The translations under genes were made by a program, and so were the position numbers. From Dracaena cambodiana (taxonomy: Eukaryota > Streptophyta > Magnoliopsida > Asparagales > Asparagaceae): DNA of 64,000 nucleotides. The notes below the pieces were generated by a model, which did not search any database, was not told the DNA's origin, and was given only the letters and a program-made list of their open reading frames with translations. The stretch's first letter is position 1. Each line of letters opens with the position of its first letter. Positions 47,192 through 58,700 of this stretch are shown here, in pieces. Location: assembly GCA_036321105.1 (NCBI GenBank), contig JAYEPQ010000008.1:1570001-1634000 (forward strand). Reading direction: 5' to 3'.

Positions 47192-47267
<76 letters not shown>

Positions 47268-48142
47268 CATATAAAGTATCAAGAGTCCAAAAGTCTTACC
47301 AAGTTATGTAACTTGTTTTAAATAGGTTGATACTAGCATCTAGATGTGAAATTTCCAACTCTAACTACAGGTATCATATGTTTAAGATCCATAGGTGAAT
47401 GTGCTTCTGTTCCAGAGTCAAATCAAAATATTTACTTTATAATGAAGGTCTATCCTTGCTGCAAAGAACGAAGAAAAGACCGAAGAAAATATGGATGGAG
47501 GTGATACGAAAAGATATGTATTCTAGAGATTTAAATGAGGAGATATTATTTGATAGAAATGAATGGAGAAGGACTACCATGATTCAGTGTGATTCTTTTT
47601 TGGTTCATGTAGCCTACCCTAAATACTTGGAATGAAAGGCTTAGTTGTTGTTGTTGTCGTCTATCCTTACTACAGTCATCGCCCTATATGCATTTTTGCA
47701 CATCAAGATAGCTACATAAAAGTCGAGGACTATCAACAGTTATCTTTGTGGGCATTTGCTTCATATCATCTCACAAGTTTTTCACTTAAAATTTCCTTTT
47801 TCATCAATCAGATTATCCTGATTTGTTCCCTAACAATCACAGGTTGATGAAAAGAACAATGATCCTTTGTCAGAAAGCTTCAGCCTTAATTGCGAGGAAG
47901 AAGAGCACGTGCCCAATGATGGCAATCATGAACATCATGGGGTTTCTGCACGCGAGCTGGAGAGAAAATTGCATGAGGTTTTAGAAATGCGGCAGCGAGA
48001 AAAGATAGCAGAGCTGGAGTCTGCATTAGGATGTGTCAGGCAAAAGCTGCTGGAAAAGGAAATGGAGCTGCACTGGTGGAAGGAGACTCACTGTTTTGCT
48101 TCGCTAAACCAGGACAAAGCGTTCAGTAGCAAGAAAGGTTGA
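42204..48142 (+). CDS. POLAR: POLAR-like polarity protein
   Basis: Related to Arabidopsis POLAR, a cortical scaffold that marks one side of stomatal-lineage cells before asymmetric division. Exons 42204-42492, 44965-45401 and 47843-48142 (1026 nt, 341 aa), all GT-AG. The N-terminus (1-97) is charged, with DFDPSFLTRSLFSRLFPRNY. Then comes a short hydrophobic stretch (FGMGIGLVFLLT, about 107-118) followed by a helical region, ATEFNKMMELRADMEMLLKE. Exon 2 ends in an acidic coiled coil (MEAELEVELERLQHNLD). Exon 3 holds the C-terminal coiled coil RELERKLHEVLEMRQREKI and KEMELHWWKET, typical of the family. The ATG is the first in frame. Intron 1 (2.5 kb) and intron 2 (2.4 kb) are full of transposon insertions. 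Which POLAR paralogue this is, and any stomatal role here, is inference. Confidence 0.85.
42859..42990. mobile_element. GGGAGTTTC-family element, copy 5a (first of three in one site)
   Basis: GGGAGTTTCCAACGGAGCA at the left and TGCTCCTTTGGAAACTCCC at the right. It is 132 bp with no cargo. It is preceded by GTCGGGAAA (42850-42858) and followed by TTTGGGAAA. It lies in POLAR intron 1. Confidence 0.75.
43000..43477. mobile_element. GGGAGTTTC-family element, copy 5b with GC-rich cargo
   Basis: GGGAATTTCTAGATGGGCAC at the left and TGTCCATCTAGAAACTCCC at the right. The cargo comprises a TTC-repeat (43126-43165), a GC-rich stretch (43170-43280), and a hairpin (43277-43370) built on 'atccggaactgctaacccgg' and its partial inverse. 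On the minus strand the GC-rich part stays open as an acidic peptide (GEVSKAAASEDDNHSLLAAA), possibly a captured exon; the source gene was not recognised. TCGGGAAA follows the element at 43478-43485. Confidence 0.75.
43486..43559. mobile_element. GGGAGTTTC-family element, copy 5c (left-truncated)
   Basis: Keeps the right half: 'gggcttactaggaaaattgg' and TGTGCTCCTGTGGAAACTCCC-type end, then GTCGGGAAA at 43560-43568. The left terminal repeat is missing or badly eroded. Confidence 0.65.
43690..44060 (-). mobile_element. 5'-truncated LINE 3' end, copy 3 (longest)
   Basis: Plus-strand 'tacaacaacaacaacaac', 'aagccttttatcccaagta' is the inverse of the TTG tail. The minus strand encodes a degenerate ORF2 C-terminus (RNKDIRTKIDIAPSMRRCEK then ERPKKIWMEVI), comparable to the R.K.GVAPI...RPKKTW.EVI end of plant L1-like reverse transcriptases. 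Frameshifts are present. It lies in POLAR intron 1, antisense. Confidence 0.75.
46439..46469. repeat. (AT)n microsatellite, left of the MITE
   Basis: About 15 AT units in POLAR intron 2. It is directly followed by the MITE at 46474 and probably belongs to the same original run as 46711-46768. Confidence 0.85.
46474..46707. mobile_element. MITE inserted in an AT microsatellite
   Basis: Left AAATGGGAAATTCATCG and right CAGTGAATTTCCCATTT form a terminal inverted repeat. Longer subterminal pairing includes CCAATACAATTATTACA at the left and its inverse at the right. A 'ttgtattgg(a/g)ccacctaagtaac' unit is directly duplicated inside. Both flanks are (TA)n, so insertion at TA is likely but the target copy cannot be counted. 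It lies in POLAR intron 2. Confidence 0.75.
46711..46768. repeat. (AT)n microsatellite, right of the MITE
   Basis: About 29 AT units following the MITE. Confidence 0.9.
47196..47264. repeat. (AT)n microsatellite
   Basis: About 34 AT units in POLAR intron 2. Another, of about 11 units, lies at 48608-48630 past the POLAR stop. Confidence 0.9.
47425..47665 (+). mobile_element. 5'-truncated LINE 3' end, copy 4
   Basis: Encodes TKKRPKKIWMEVIRKDM and DRNEWRR in one frame, ending in YPKYLE-stop, then AAAGGCTTAGTTGTTGTTGT. The best-preserved ORF2 tail in the window. It lies in POLAR intron 2, in sense. Confidence 0.75.
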
Positions 48143-49718
48143 AAGAATCATCACAGGAAATAGTAGAGAAAATAGCTTAACAATAAGGAATAGTCGTGTA
48201 GAGATGCAAGCATGCATGAATTCGACCAATATATGCACTTTTGAGTTACGGCAATTGACAGATTGTTGTATACAGAGAAACAAGATTTTGGATATCAATA
48301 TATGTATAATGTATAAGTTGCTTATTTATTACTCTTAAAACTTGCTAAAGAGTTTTCAATAGTTTCAATGTATCCCCAAAAGATTTCAAGGATGCGACGG
48401 AGATTTGAAAGATTCCAAGATTTGTAAATTATCATCAATAGAAAATTTTGATTTAACTAGTAGATGTAGGACTTGTTCCAAATAATGTAAATTTGATTAT
48501 CTAATTTGTTCTTTTTTATTATCTTTTAATCTCAGTTTTATTGTGGACTATTATCAGTCCAAGCTTCAAGTTTCCATTTTCCTTTTGGTAACAATTTAGA
48601 TTCCAGAATATATATATATATATATATATACTGTTCCTCCATGAATTAATTATCTGAAAAAGAAAGATGAGCGTGCTGTTAAAAGTTTAATTTCTATATG
48701 TAAATTCCCTTATTTTATTTAGTTTGATGGATACTATTTTTTTTTTTTTTTTATAAGAGTATGACAAATCTTAGATTTTTTTTTCTTTCTCCAATTTGGA
48801 TATCTAAATATATTTTAGATTTCTTAGTTGATATGAGAACCCTCCACATTTTTAATGGACAATACGATAGGAATGTAACATTCCTAACAGGAATAACACG
48901 ATACAAGAGTATAGTTTATAATAATTTGTAATTTTCTAATTAATATAGTTTATAATAATTTCTATAAAACTATAAAATGATAGTAGTAAGCACTCTAATT
49001 TTGCAAAACTTATAAATTGAAACACTCATCATCAATGAAACTGACGTAAGGACCAACCGCTACCATAAAGGGGTTTTTATATATAGGTCCCTTACATCTT
49101 TAAAAATTAAAATTTAGTCCTTGAATCTCCCCCAAATCCTTTAAATTACTTCATTTTAGTCCCCCTAATTAATTTTTTGTCTTGGAAGAGAGAGAAAAAT
49201 CAGTTATTTTCCTCCATTCCCTCTTTCTCCTCTTATTGAATTCCCCTCTCTATTCTTCTCCTCTCTCTCTCTTCCCTCCCAATTAATCTCTCTCTTCCTT
49301 CTGCCTTTTCTTTTCCAATAAAAAAGAAAGAGAAGAGGTAGAGGGAAGATATAAAGGAAAATTCGGGTCAAAAATTAACCAGTGATTAAAATGAAGTAAC
49401 TTAAAGAATTTGAGAACTAAAATCAAAATATAAAGATTTCGGGACTAAAGTCTAATTTTTAAAGATATAAAGTACCGATATATAAAAACCCTAAATTATA
49501 TGAGACATATATTTACCAACAAGATTCGAAGTAGCACCAAAGAGCTAAATCCAGAGATATGCGTACACTTCAAAAGCTGTAAACTTGAGAAACTGTTTAC
49601 AAGCGAAACAAGCATGGAAAAATCTTGATACTTATATATATATATCAGGTACCTCATCGTCAAGATGAGGAAGAGTAAAGATATGAAGATGATAAATAGA
49701 TAACGCACCTGCCCTGCT
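48143..49718. other. Convergent intergenic region POLAR / ClpB
   Basis: POLAR 3' UTR at the left, AT microsatellite 48608-48630, AT-rich sequence, a fold-back element at about 49071-49492, then the ClpB 3' UTR. No gene is seen. Confidence 0.6.
49071..49492. mobile_element. Fold-back element 3' of ClpB
   Basis: Left 'gggtttttatatata' and right 'atatataaaaaccc' are inverse. Inward pairing continues through 'catctttaaaaatta', 'ttagtcc', 'ttacttcatttta' and a TC-rich/GA-rich centre. Its 'tttagtcc...aaatcctttaaattac' order matches the arms of the element at 343-1014, so the two belong to one family. Confidence 0.7.
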
Positions 49719-52700
49719 CTAGTCATTTGCAAGCAATTCTTCTCCTAATGAATTGCTTTCTATTTTCTTGATGATCAGTTTATGCTGTGGGGGGACATCT
49801 TTTGACGCTGGAGAGAGATCAGCATCCACAATGATCGAGTCGTCTTCTTTGAATTCTCCCCTCAACACCCCAAGAGCGATCTCATTCTCCACCATCTGCT
49901 GTATCACCCTCTTCACTGGCCTTGCTCCAAAATTAGGGTCAAAGCCAAGAGTTCCGAGGAGATCAACCGCCTCCTGAGTGAAGTGGAGATCGATCTTCTT
50001 TTGCTTGAGACGGTCCCTCAGCCGATTCAACTGCAAGAATGTTACAAAAAGTTGCAGCAGAATCAAATGTTTAGTTCCATGTGAAATTTCTTCAACTTTT
50101 TTAAAATATCACTGAATGTTAACATCATGTAGAGCTTCTATATACCATTGTTGAGAAAATTATTAAGCATAATCACTCACCGTAATATTCAAGTTTTGGT
50201 CTGGATCAGGAAAAATGCTATATATGGACATCAGGATACAGTGAGGAGCTGCATCTAGATAAGATTTAGGAAATTATCATCCCTAAGACTATTAGTAAGG
50301 GCAGACCCAAGTACGGGCATCGCCCACTCTAATTCTGCAATGAACATTTAAGGTTTTTCTATACCAAATACTAAATAAAATGGTGGGAGGTGACATCCAC
50401 TCCTTCGAGATGCCCGACTTTTAGTTTCATCATTTACTGTAAATTCTACTGCGACATACTTGGAAGGAGCGGAATATGTGTGTCAATTTTATGGCAAGTA
50501 AGGGCTCCTTTTTAATGTCTAAGATTGTGTGGCCGAAAAACTTCCTTCATCAGCTTGTTAATCTTGCGATAGGGATGTTTACGGGTGTAGGTACGAAAAA
50601 CTATAGTTCTTAGTACCCATTCTTGTCAAAAAAAAATATATATATAAAAATGATACATAATAACACCTTCAACATTTTAAGGCTCGGCGCAGGTGGTGTT
50701 ATAAAGAAGGAGCTCTGATTAATGGTGTGTTTAGGTTCAAGGCTGAGCAGAGACTTCGGTTTTCTATTTTCCCTCGTCCTTTCCAATTCATGTCTCTCTT
50801 ACCGATACATAAAGCAAAATAACACTCAACTTAATGTGAAGAAAATGCCTTTCAACCAGAAAGGATATTTTGACAAGTCTAGGAAAGAACTAATGAAAAT
50901 AAGAGAATAAAATAAGAGAATAACTTTCATCGCATTACATTCTACACAAAGAGGTAACTCAGATTACAAACCAAAGATAAATATGATATTACATTGTACA
51001 TTGTAGACGGAAAGAACTAACTGAAGAGAAGATGTGAGAAGCTCCCCTATGATAAGACTATGATGGATTCGACATGTGCGACGTAAATCTACAATTGCAC
51101 AAGTTTGTCGAGTGGAACTTATCAAGAGCCAAGAAACGATCGAAGAAAATATGGATAGAGATAATGCAAAAAGATATGAATGATAGAGGCTTAAAGGAAT
51201 GAGTAGAGAAAGATAATCTATGTGACCGATCCGGCGTGATTCTCTTTTGGTTCATGTAGCCTACCCCAAGTACTTGGGATAAAGCTTAGTTGTTGTTGTT
51301 GTTGTAGTATTAGATAATTTAAGGGTTCTAACATACTCATTAATTAAGGCATAAGAATCATAATCTTTAATTTAGAGAGAAGAGTAATAACTAACCTCTC
51401 TTTCTCCTAATTAAACTCAACATATTTTATGCTTAATATACCTGTTGAGACATAAGTTGGGTTAACAATCTCCAGTTAAAATTTGTATCGTAATCTTTTT
51501 TCACCGTGCATCATACGTATAGTATTATTACACTACGTTTGCATTGAAGAAAATTTCCGTTTCTGCCACTAAGCGATGAATTATTCAAGCAAACCCCAGA
51601 AGAAACAGTGGCTTGTAACCCCCAAAATATGAATTCTCTAGTACTGGAAAGTGATTCCTATATAACCACAAGCAAAATCAATCTTATGCTAACACTAAGG
51701 TAATGATTCGAGTATCGATAAATAAAGTACCTGGATCTCCACGATACGGTTGATTTCTTTGGTGTCAAGCGGCTGGAACACAATATACTCATCAATCCGG
51801 TTCATAAACTCTGGACGGAAAGTTTGCCTGGCGAGTTCTATCACTTGTTTCTTCATCAGTTGATATACAGCTTCCTTCGTGTCGTGAGTGTCCCGAAGAG
51901 TCTCTAAAATGTAATGTGACCCGATGTTTGATGTCATTATAACGACACAATTCGTAAAGCTCACTGTCCTTCCCTGAGAATCAGTTATCCTTCCATCGTC
52001 TAAGAGCTGCAGCAAAATATTGAACACGTCATGATGCGCCTTCTCTATCTCATCGAAGAGGACCACAGAGTACGGCCTCCTTCGAACCACTTCAGTAAGC
52101 TGCCCACCTTCCTCGTATCCAACATAGCCCGGTGGTGCCCCGACCAACCGAGACACTGCGTGCTTCTCCATGTACTCGCTCATGTCTATTCTTACAAGAG
52201 CGCTCTCTGTGTTGAATAGATAACCTGCCAGGGCTTTTGCAAGCTCGGTCTTGCCCACACCTGTGGGACCCATGAACATGAAGCTTGCTATCGGCCGGTT
52301 CGGGTCCGAGAGCCCTGCCCTAGAACGGCGAATGGCATCAGCCACTGACTTCACTGCGATATCCTGACCCACCACTCTCTTATGGAGGACCTGTTCCAGG
52401 GAAACTAGTTTGTCCCTCTCCGACTGCTGCAGATTTGAGATCGGGATGCCAGTCCACTTATTGACAATCTCCGTAATATCTAGGTCCGTCACCTCCTCTC
52501 GAAGCATGGATTTGCCTGATTGCCGGAATTCAGCAAGCTTTTCTTCAGCTTCCACTAGTTGTCTTTGTAGAGAAATCAGTGTCCCATACTTGAGTTCAGC
52601 AGCCCGAGTCAAGTCATACTCTCGCTCGGCTGCTTCCATCTCTAAATTTACTCTATCAACCTATAGAAAGATCAAACAAACAAGGTGTATAAATATTTAT

Positions 52701-55700
52701 TTATTCCATTTGTTCTATTACCCAAAGGTATTTTACCTCTTCTTTAATTGATCGGATTCGAGTCATCAGAGATTTTTCATGTTCCCATTGTTGTCCGAGT
52801 TCTTTCTGTTTCTGTTTGAGAGACTCAAGGTCAGCTTCCAGTTTGCTTAGCCGTTCTTTCGATGCTTTGTCTGTGTCATTCTTTAATGATAGCTTTTCCA
52901 TCTCCAACTTCAGTACAGCTCTATCTATTTCATCCAACTCGGTGGGCTTTGATGTTATTTCCATCTTCAGCTTTGCAGCTGCTTCATCGACAAGATCAAT
53001 GGCTACAATAAAAAAAAAATGGTGTTGTTCAGAGACATTTTTTCAGAAATAAATTTACAAAAAAAACTAATGAAATCTTACATGTAACGGCATGCACATC
53101 TCCCATAATATCAAAATCACTGAGAATTATCGAAAGAGTGTGGCGCAAGATGGAAGTTAAGTTAGGATTTTATGGTGGAGATTTGGAAATTTGGGGATCA
53201 AATTAGGGATTTGGAATAAAATTAGTATTTTACAATGTTTCGGAACTTTTAGAAAACAAAAATAAAGTAAAAAAGAAAAGAAGGTGGAAGAATACAAAGA
53301 TAAAGAACTCAATACCAAATCTGACAATACCAAATCTGACGCAGGATGGAAGATAAAGAAGGATTTTGTAGTGAAGATTTGAGAATTTGGAGATAAAACT
53401 AAGGACTCGGAATGGAATTAGGATTTGATAATGGTCCGGACCTCACACCCATGCGAATCACAAGCCCATTCACACATAAATCACTCAAAAAAAGATTTAT
53501 GAGTATCAAAGCTCTGAATAGATCTCTCTAAAACCAATTCATTCTTTACTATTTTAAAACATGATTACAAAACAATATATAGAAAAACTTCGCGAACCAC
53601 GTGCTAACAAAACCAAATCAAATAAAATCCTAACAAATCTCAATTAAATTCCTAATCAAATCTTGGCCGTTATTGCCTCCACCAGAGTGACCCAATCAAG
53701 GAAATTAACTTAAACTATTGATAAATTGTTGTTGTGTATATGAACCTTACAATAGCTTCCCACTTACTACCAGAGCCGACAGAGTAAGAACAAACTCATG
53801 AGGCTCCAAAAGGAACCTCTATAGACCAACATAAATATCTGGTGCAGTAAAGAGCTCACTTGCAAATATGAATCAAGCAAAAAAACGCTCTGTAATGTTC
53901 ATTCGACTATAGTGGAGGAGGTGATATAAGTAAAAGTTTTATAAACTACTATGTTAAATATGTGCATTCTAAAATACCTTTGTCAGGCAAGAAACGCTCT
54001 GTAATATACCGATCAGATAGAACTGCAGCGGAAACAAGAGCAGAATCTGATATTTTAACACCATGATGCAACTCATAGCGCTCACGAAGTCCACGAAGAA
54101 TTGATATGGTGTCTTCAACAGAAGGCTGGCCACAGTAAACCTGCTGAAATCTACGCTCCAAGGCAGGGTCCTTTTCAATATATTTCCTGTATTCAGTTAA
54201 TGTAGTTGCCCCAATACAACGGAGCTCTCCTCGACCCAGCATTGGTTTGAGCAGGTTTCCAGCATCCATTGCTCCGCCAGTAGCTCCTGTAGCAATTAGC
54301 AATATAAAAGAGTAAAAGATGAATTTGAAGTCGTCTAGTGGCATGAAAATGGGGAATTGGAAAGTGCTCAACTAAGAAAAGAAAATGCACAAATATGAGT
54401 TCGTATCAGCATATTCTTTATTCCAACGAATCAAATATTTAATAATAAATTAGTGCTATTTGTAGATCGCAACAGTCAAACAATCCTAAACCACCAGCAC
54501 CATGTGTATGAAGTGAGACCAACCGGACCTAACTGCCGCTCTGCACAAGCCAGTTTCCTATAGCAATTAAACGGCCTGTACAGATTTAAAGCTGAGCAAG
54601 ATAATCGAAATACTGATCACCTCAATGCAGTTATGGCAATATATCATACACTGGAGAAATGGTAGAGGGATTTATCAGATGAGTAATTTCAATGAAAATC
54701 CAGTAACACCAAGAGATAGGGGACATGGATTTTTTTATTTTCTTTTTATTTATTGTTGCATATAATCTACAAGGTATGCTTAACAGATTTTGCAATATTG
54801 GCATCACTTCCCTCTTGTGGTTTATCTATAAAAAATGTCGATGGGAACCTAACTATTGAACTGAATTTCAAAGAGAAGAAATAACTCAGTTTTATTATGC
54901 TGCATTTGTTTGATGGGAGTTGTATTCTGTTCCCACATGTCTTCCGTGTGTCAGAACTGAAAATACTGGTAGCTAGCGTAAATATTTATCACGACTATAA
55001 TTTAGCATGTCCTCATGGATGAACAATCAGTTGACTACAGAAGAAGTAGATATATGTACCTATTTATATAGTTCTGTTTGTGAACATCTAATTAATAGAA
55101 CATGGGGATTAACACCATTTATGCTATAAAAAAACCAATCAGTTGAGTCATGAGGGAGTCAACTACATTGAATGGCGTCTTTTATTATACTTCCCGTCTC
55201 AGGTTCAAATCCCATAAGACGCGCATTTAAATGTGAATTTGTAAAATAAAATAAATTGAATTCCGCTGTGCAAAGCCCAGGTTTTGGCCCAAAAAGGAAT
55301 TGTCATGAAATTACAATCATTATGTCAATCTAGAATGCTAAGATAACACCTTTCCTCGCCTGTCTCCTATCACCACCACCTATGAGTGTTATTTTTTTGA
55401 GTTTACACCTAAAAGTGTGGTTCATAACACTTTTTTATCCGCCTTAGACTTGAGAACTAGAAATTTATGAAGAATTTCTAATTCTGGATGGCATGTCTCA
55501 AATCATTTGAAATGCTAATTCAGCACATCCAAAGAATGGTTGCAATGGTTTGGACAACGATATGCCAGCAGAGCATGAATTCTAGCACACCCAAGATTCA
55601 GGATGGGACAAGGAAACCAGACGCACCCTCATCGTCATTTGGAACACAAAATCCATCTCATGTGATTACTGGATCAAAGACTCACATAGTTAGCTCCTAT

Positions 55701-58700
55701 ACCGTTCGGAACCTGGATTTATTATGCTCAAGGGATGTGCATCTAACATGTTTTTAATCATCTTATCTGCAACTCTAAGTACCTTGTTTCACTCTCAATC
55801 CACAAACAATGAAATAAAAATCCTTGTTGCTAACTCCACCTTCTCTTTTGCCTTACTAAAAAAGACATTTATGAGAGGGATACCATATAAATGAAGGTGA
55901 GCCAATATCGAATAAATTTTAAGCAAGGACATTTCCGTTTTAGGCTTGGCCCAGAAGATCATATGATGACTATGAAGCCCCACAAACAGTACAAAATTAA
56001 CAAGGTTATCTGCAGATTTCCTAGTCAAACTTCCAAAAGCCACAAATTGAGCTGCAGGTGCAAGATCAAATGCATAAGCATCAGTTCATGAACCCAACCT
56101 AAGTACTGTAAGTTTCATGTTCTCTTCTCATTATCTCTCCTACTTCCATCTTTTGGGGTTTTGAAAATTAGCTTAAGAGTTTCAGCCCAAGAAGGGAACG
56201 ATCTAGAAATCTTCTACTCAGAGTTAAATCCAGTTTGTCTTTTCCCCCCTCCTCAAGGCTTACCGTGTTTTGCCCATAAACCAGCCTCCAGGCATATTAG
56301 TAGCAAAGTTAAAAAAATATCAAGGCTTATTTAGTTTATCTTAAAGTAGAATAAATATCCACTTGAGAGAAACTTTGCTGCCAACTCCTACTTCCTTTTA
56401 TATCAAAATCATTTTAAGGTTTCCTTTTTGTTGGTAAGTTTCCACTGAGCAAACTCTAATCACATGTACCAGGTATCCTTGCCATACTCAAAATACAAGG
56501 ATGCATCAGAGTTTCAGTGTTCACTTCTTAAGATTTCTTTTATCAAGAAATGCTCTTTCAAAATATAATTTTTTTTTAAATATGAACTATTGTCAGCGCA
56601 AAAGTTGAAGTTCTTAGGAGAGCCACCAACCTGCACCAACAACCGTGTGGATTTCATCGATAAACAAAATGATTTGGCCATTTGAGGCTGTGACTTCTTT
56701 CAATACAGCTTTTAATCTCTCCTCAAAGTCACCACGATATTTCGCCCCCGCAAGAAGTGAACCCATGTCCAATGAGATAAGCTGTGAAAAAAATCATATT
56801 CAAATGAGTAGGTTGTGTAAAACACAAAGAAAAATAAATCAACAAACAAAAACTTCAACAGATGAAATAAATTATTTTTCAGCTATAGGATGAATGGACT
56901 ATTAGTTGCAAATCATTTGAACAAGCAAACTTTCTCATGTTTTCATTAAAAATATCGCAACAAAGGTAAAAATACACCATATGAGCTGCATGATATAATA
57001 ATTTATCAAATAATCTAGGAACGTTTTGAGAAAAATGATGGTATTCTCGTGTCAAAGGATGAGCTACCCTTGCTATCAATAACATGCGTGAAGTACAATG
57101 GCCATGGAGGTTTTAGAACTAGTTTTTCCTCGCATAAAATTTTTCATGGCCTTGAAGGTCTAGCATAATCACATGCTCCACATATTATTTCTTTCAAGCA
57201 TTTTTTTCTTGCCATGTTGAGAATAGCTGCCATCACTGCTAGGAATCATTACGACATTTTTCAAGAAAAAATACAAGAAATTGGCCTAATCATTTATTAA
57301 GGGTTATATGCTAAGAACATGTATTCAGTTAATAGGCAGATGGGAATGGCAAAGAGCACAACAATTACAGTCAAGATCACATGATGAAAGAATAAAGGTG
57401 TAGAAGAAAGAAGAAAACAAAGAACCAAAGACGGGAAGTTAGATAACCTTTCTATTCATCAAAGGTTCTGGAACATCACCTCGCACAATACGCTGCGCTA
57501 GTCTGCAAAATTATATAATTTACAAATAAAACTTCCACATGAGGAAATGGATCTAAAGAGCAACATAAATATTTTCCAAACCAAAGGTAACTCCACATTA
57601 CAGCTAAAATAATTTGAAATAAAATTGGGTTCAGAAACATGACATTTGTAACCCTAGATAGCAGAGACACTTCTATTATGAAGCCATGTCATAAAGGACA
57701 CTATGTCGTACACGACACATCTTGCTATGTGAATGCTACTTTGTATGTAATTTTTTTTTCAAAATTATCACGTGTTCGTTGTTATTGTCGTGTCGCACCC
57801 GTGTTGGCGTGTCCGTGTCCGTGTTAGTGCAATATAGTTGAAACTGACACAACAAGAAGAGAAGACTATTTAAGGTAAAACAGCAAAATGAAGATCCATA
57901 CCCTTCAGCAATGGCAGTTTTTCCAACACCAGGCTCCCCAATAATAACAGGGTTGTTTTTTGTTCTCCTAGATAATATTTGAATGCAACGTCGTATTTCA
58001 TCATCACGGCCTATAACTGGGTCCAGTTTCCCACGCTTGGCAAGCTCTGTTAGATCATTCCCATATTTCTGAAGTGCCTCGTATTTCCCCTCAGGATCTG
58101 CAGTAAGAACAACACGAATCATGCATAAATAAATCAGACACTAAGAAAGTGCACCATAAGAACTGTTCATGCAGTCTTTCCCCTCGCATTTCTGAGAACC
58201 CTTTTTTCTTTAGCTCTAGATCACAGGCTCTACATACAAATAAGCAACTTCTACTCCAAATAATTCTCTCGTTTGAATAACTGTTCCCACTTCTGAACAT
58301 AATCAGTTCTTCACTAGAATCACATGACATGTATTACATGACCACAATAAAGACAAAGACTCCATAGTAAATCAAATTAATTATAGTGAAAAAGCAGTCG
58401 AGGACCTAGCAACTATTATAGAATTAAGTTTTGAAAAAATATGATTTGCCAGTTGATGATGGAACCTCGCAGTATACTGATGCATATGACAATCAATTAT
58501 ACTCGACGATAAAGAACGCATAGTCAATTAAAATCCAGATGTTAAGATTGCTTCGAAGCACCTTATTATCCAAACTGGAAAAGAAAGCAAGTGTAAAGTG
58601 AGAAAATAAATTGATATAAAGTAGATAAAGTGACAACAGTGCTCGTTACCTATTTGCTGGCAACCAACTTCTCTTACATAGATAGTGCCAGAGTGAGACT

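Noticed and set aside
47133..47321. Frame with an IYIYIY run
   Set aside because: Translation of an AT microsatellite.
51695..52639. A separate 314-aa AAA+ gene
   Set aside because: It is exon 9 of ClpB; flanking splice sites and phase join it to exons 8 and 10.
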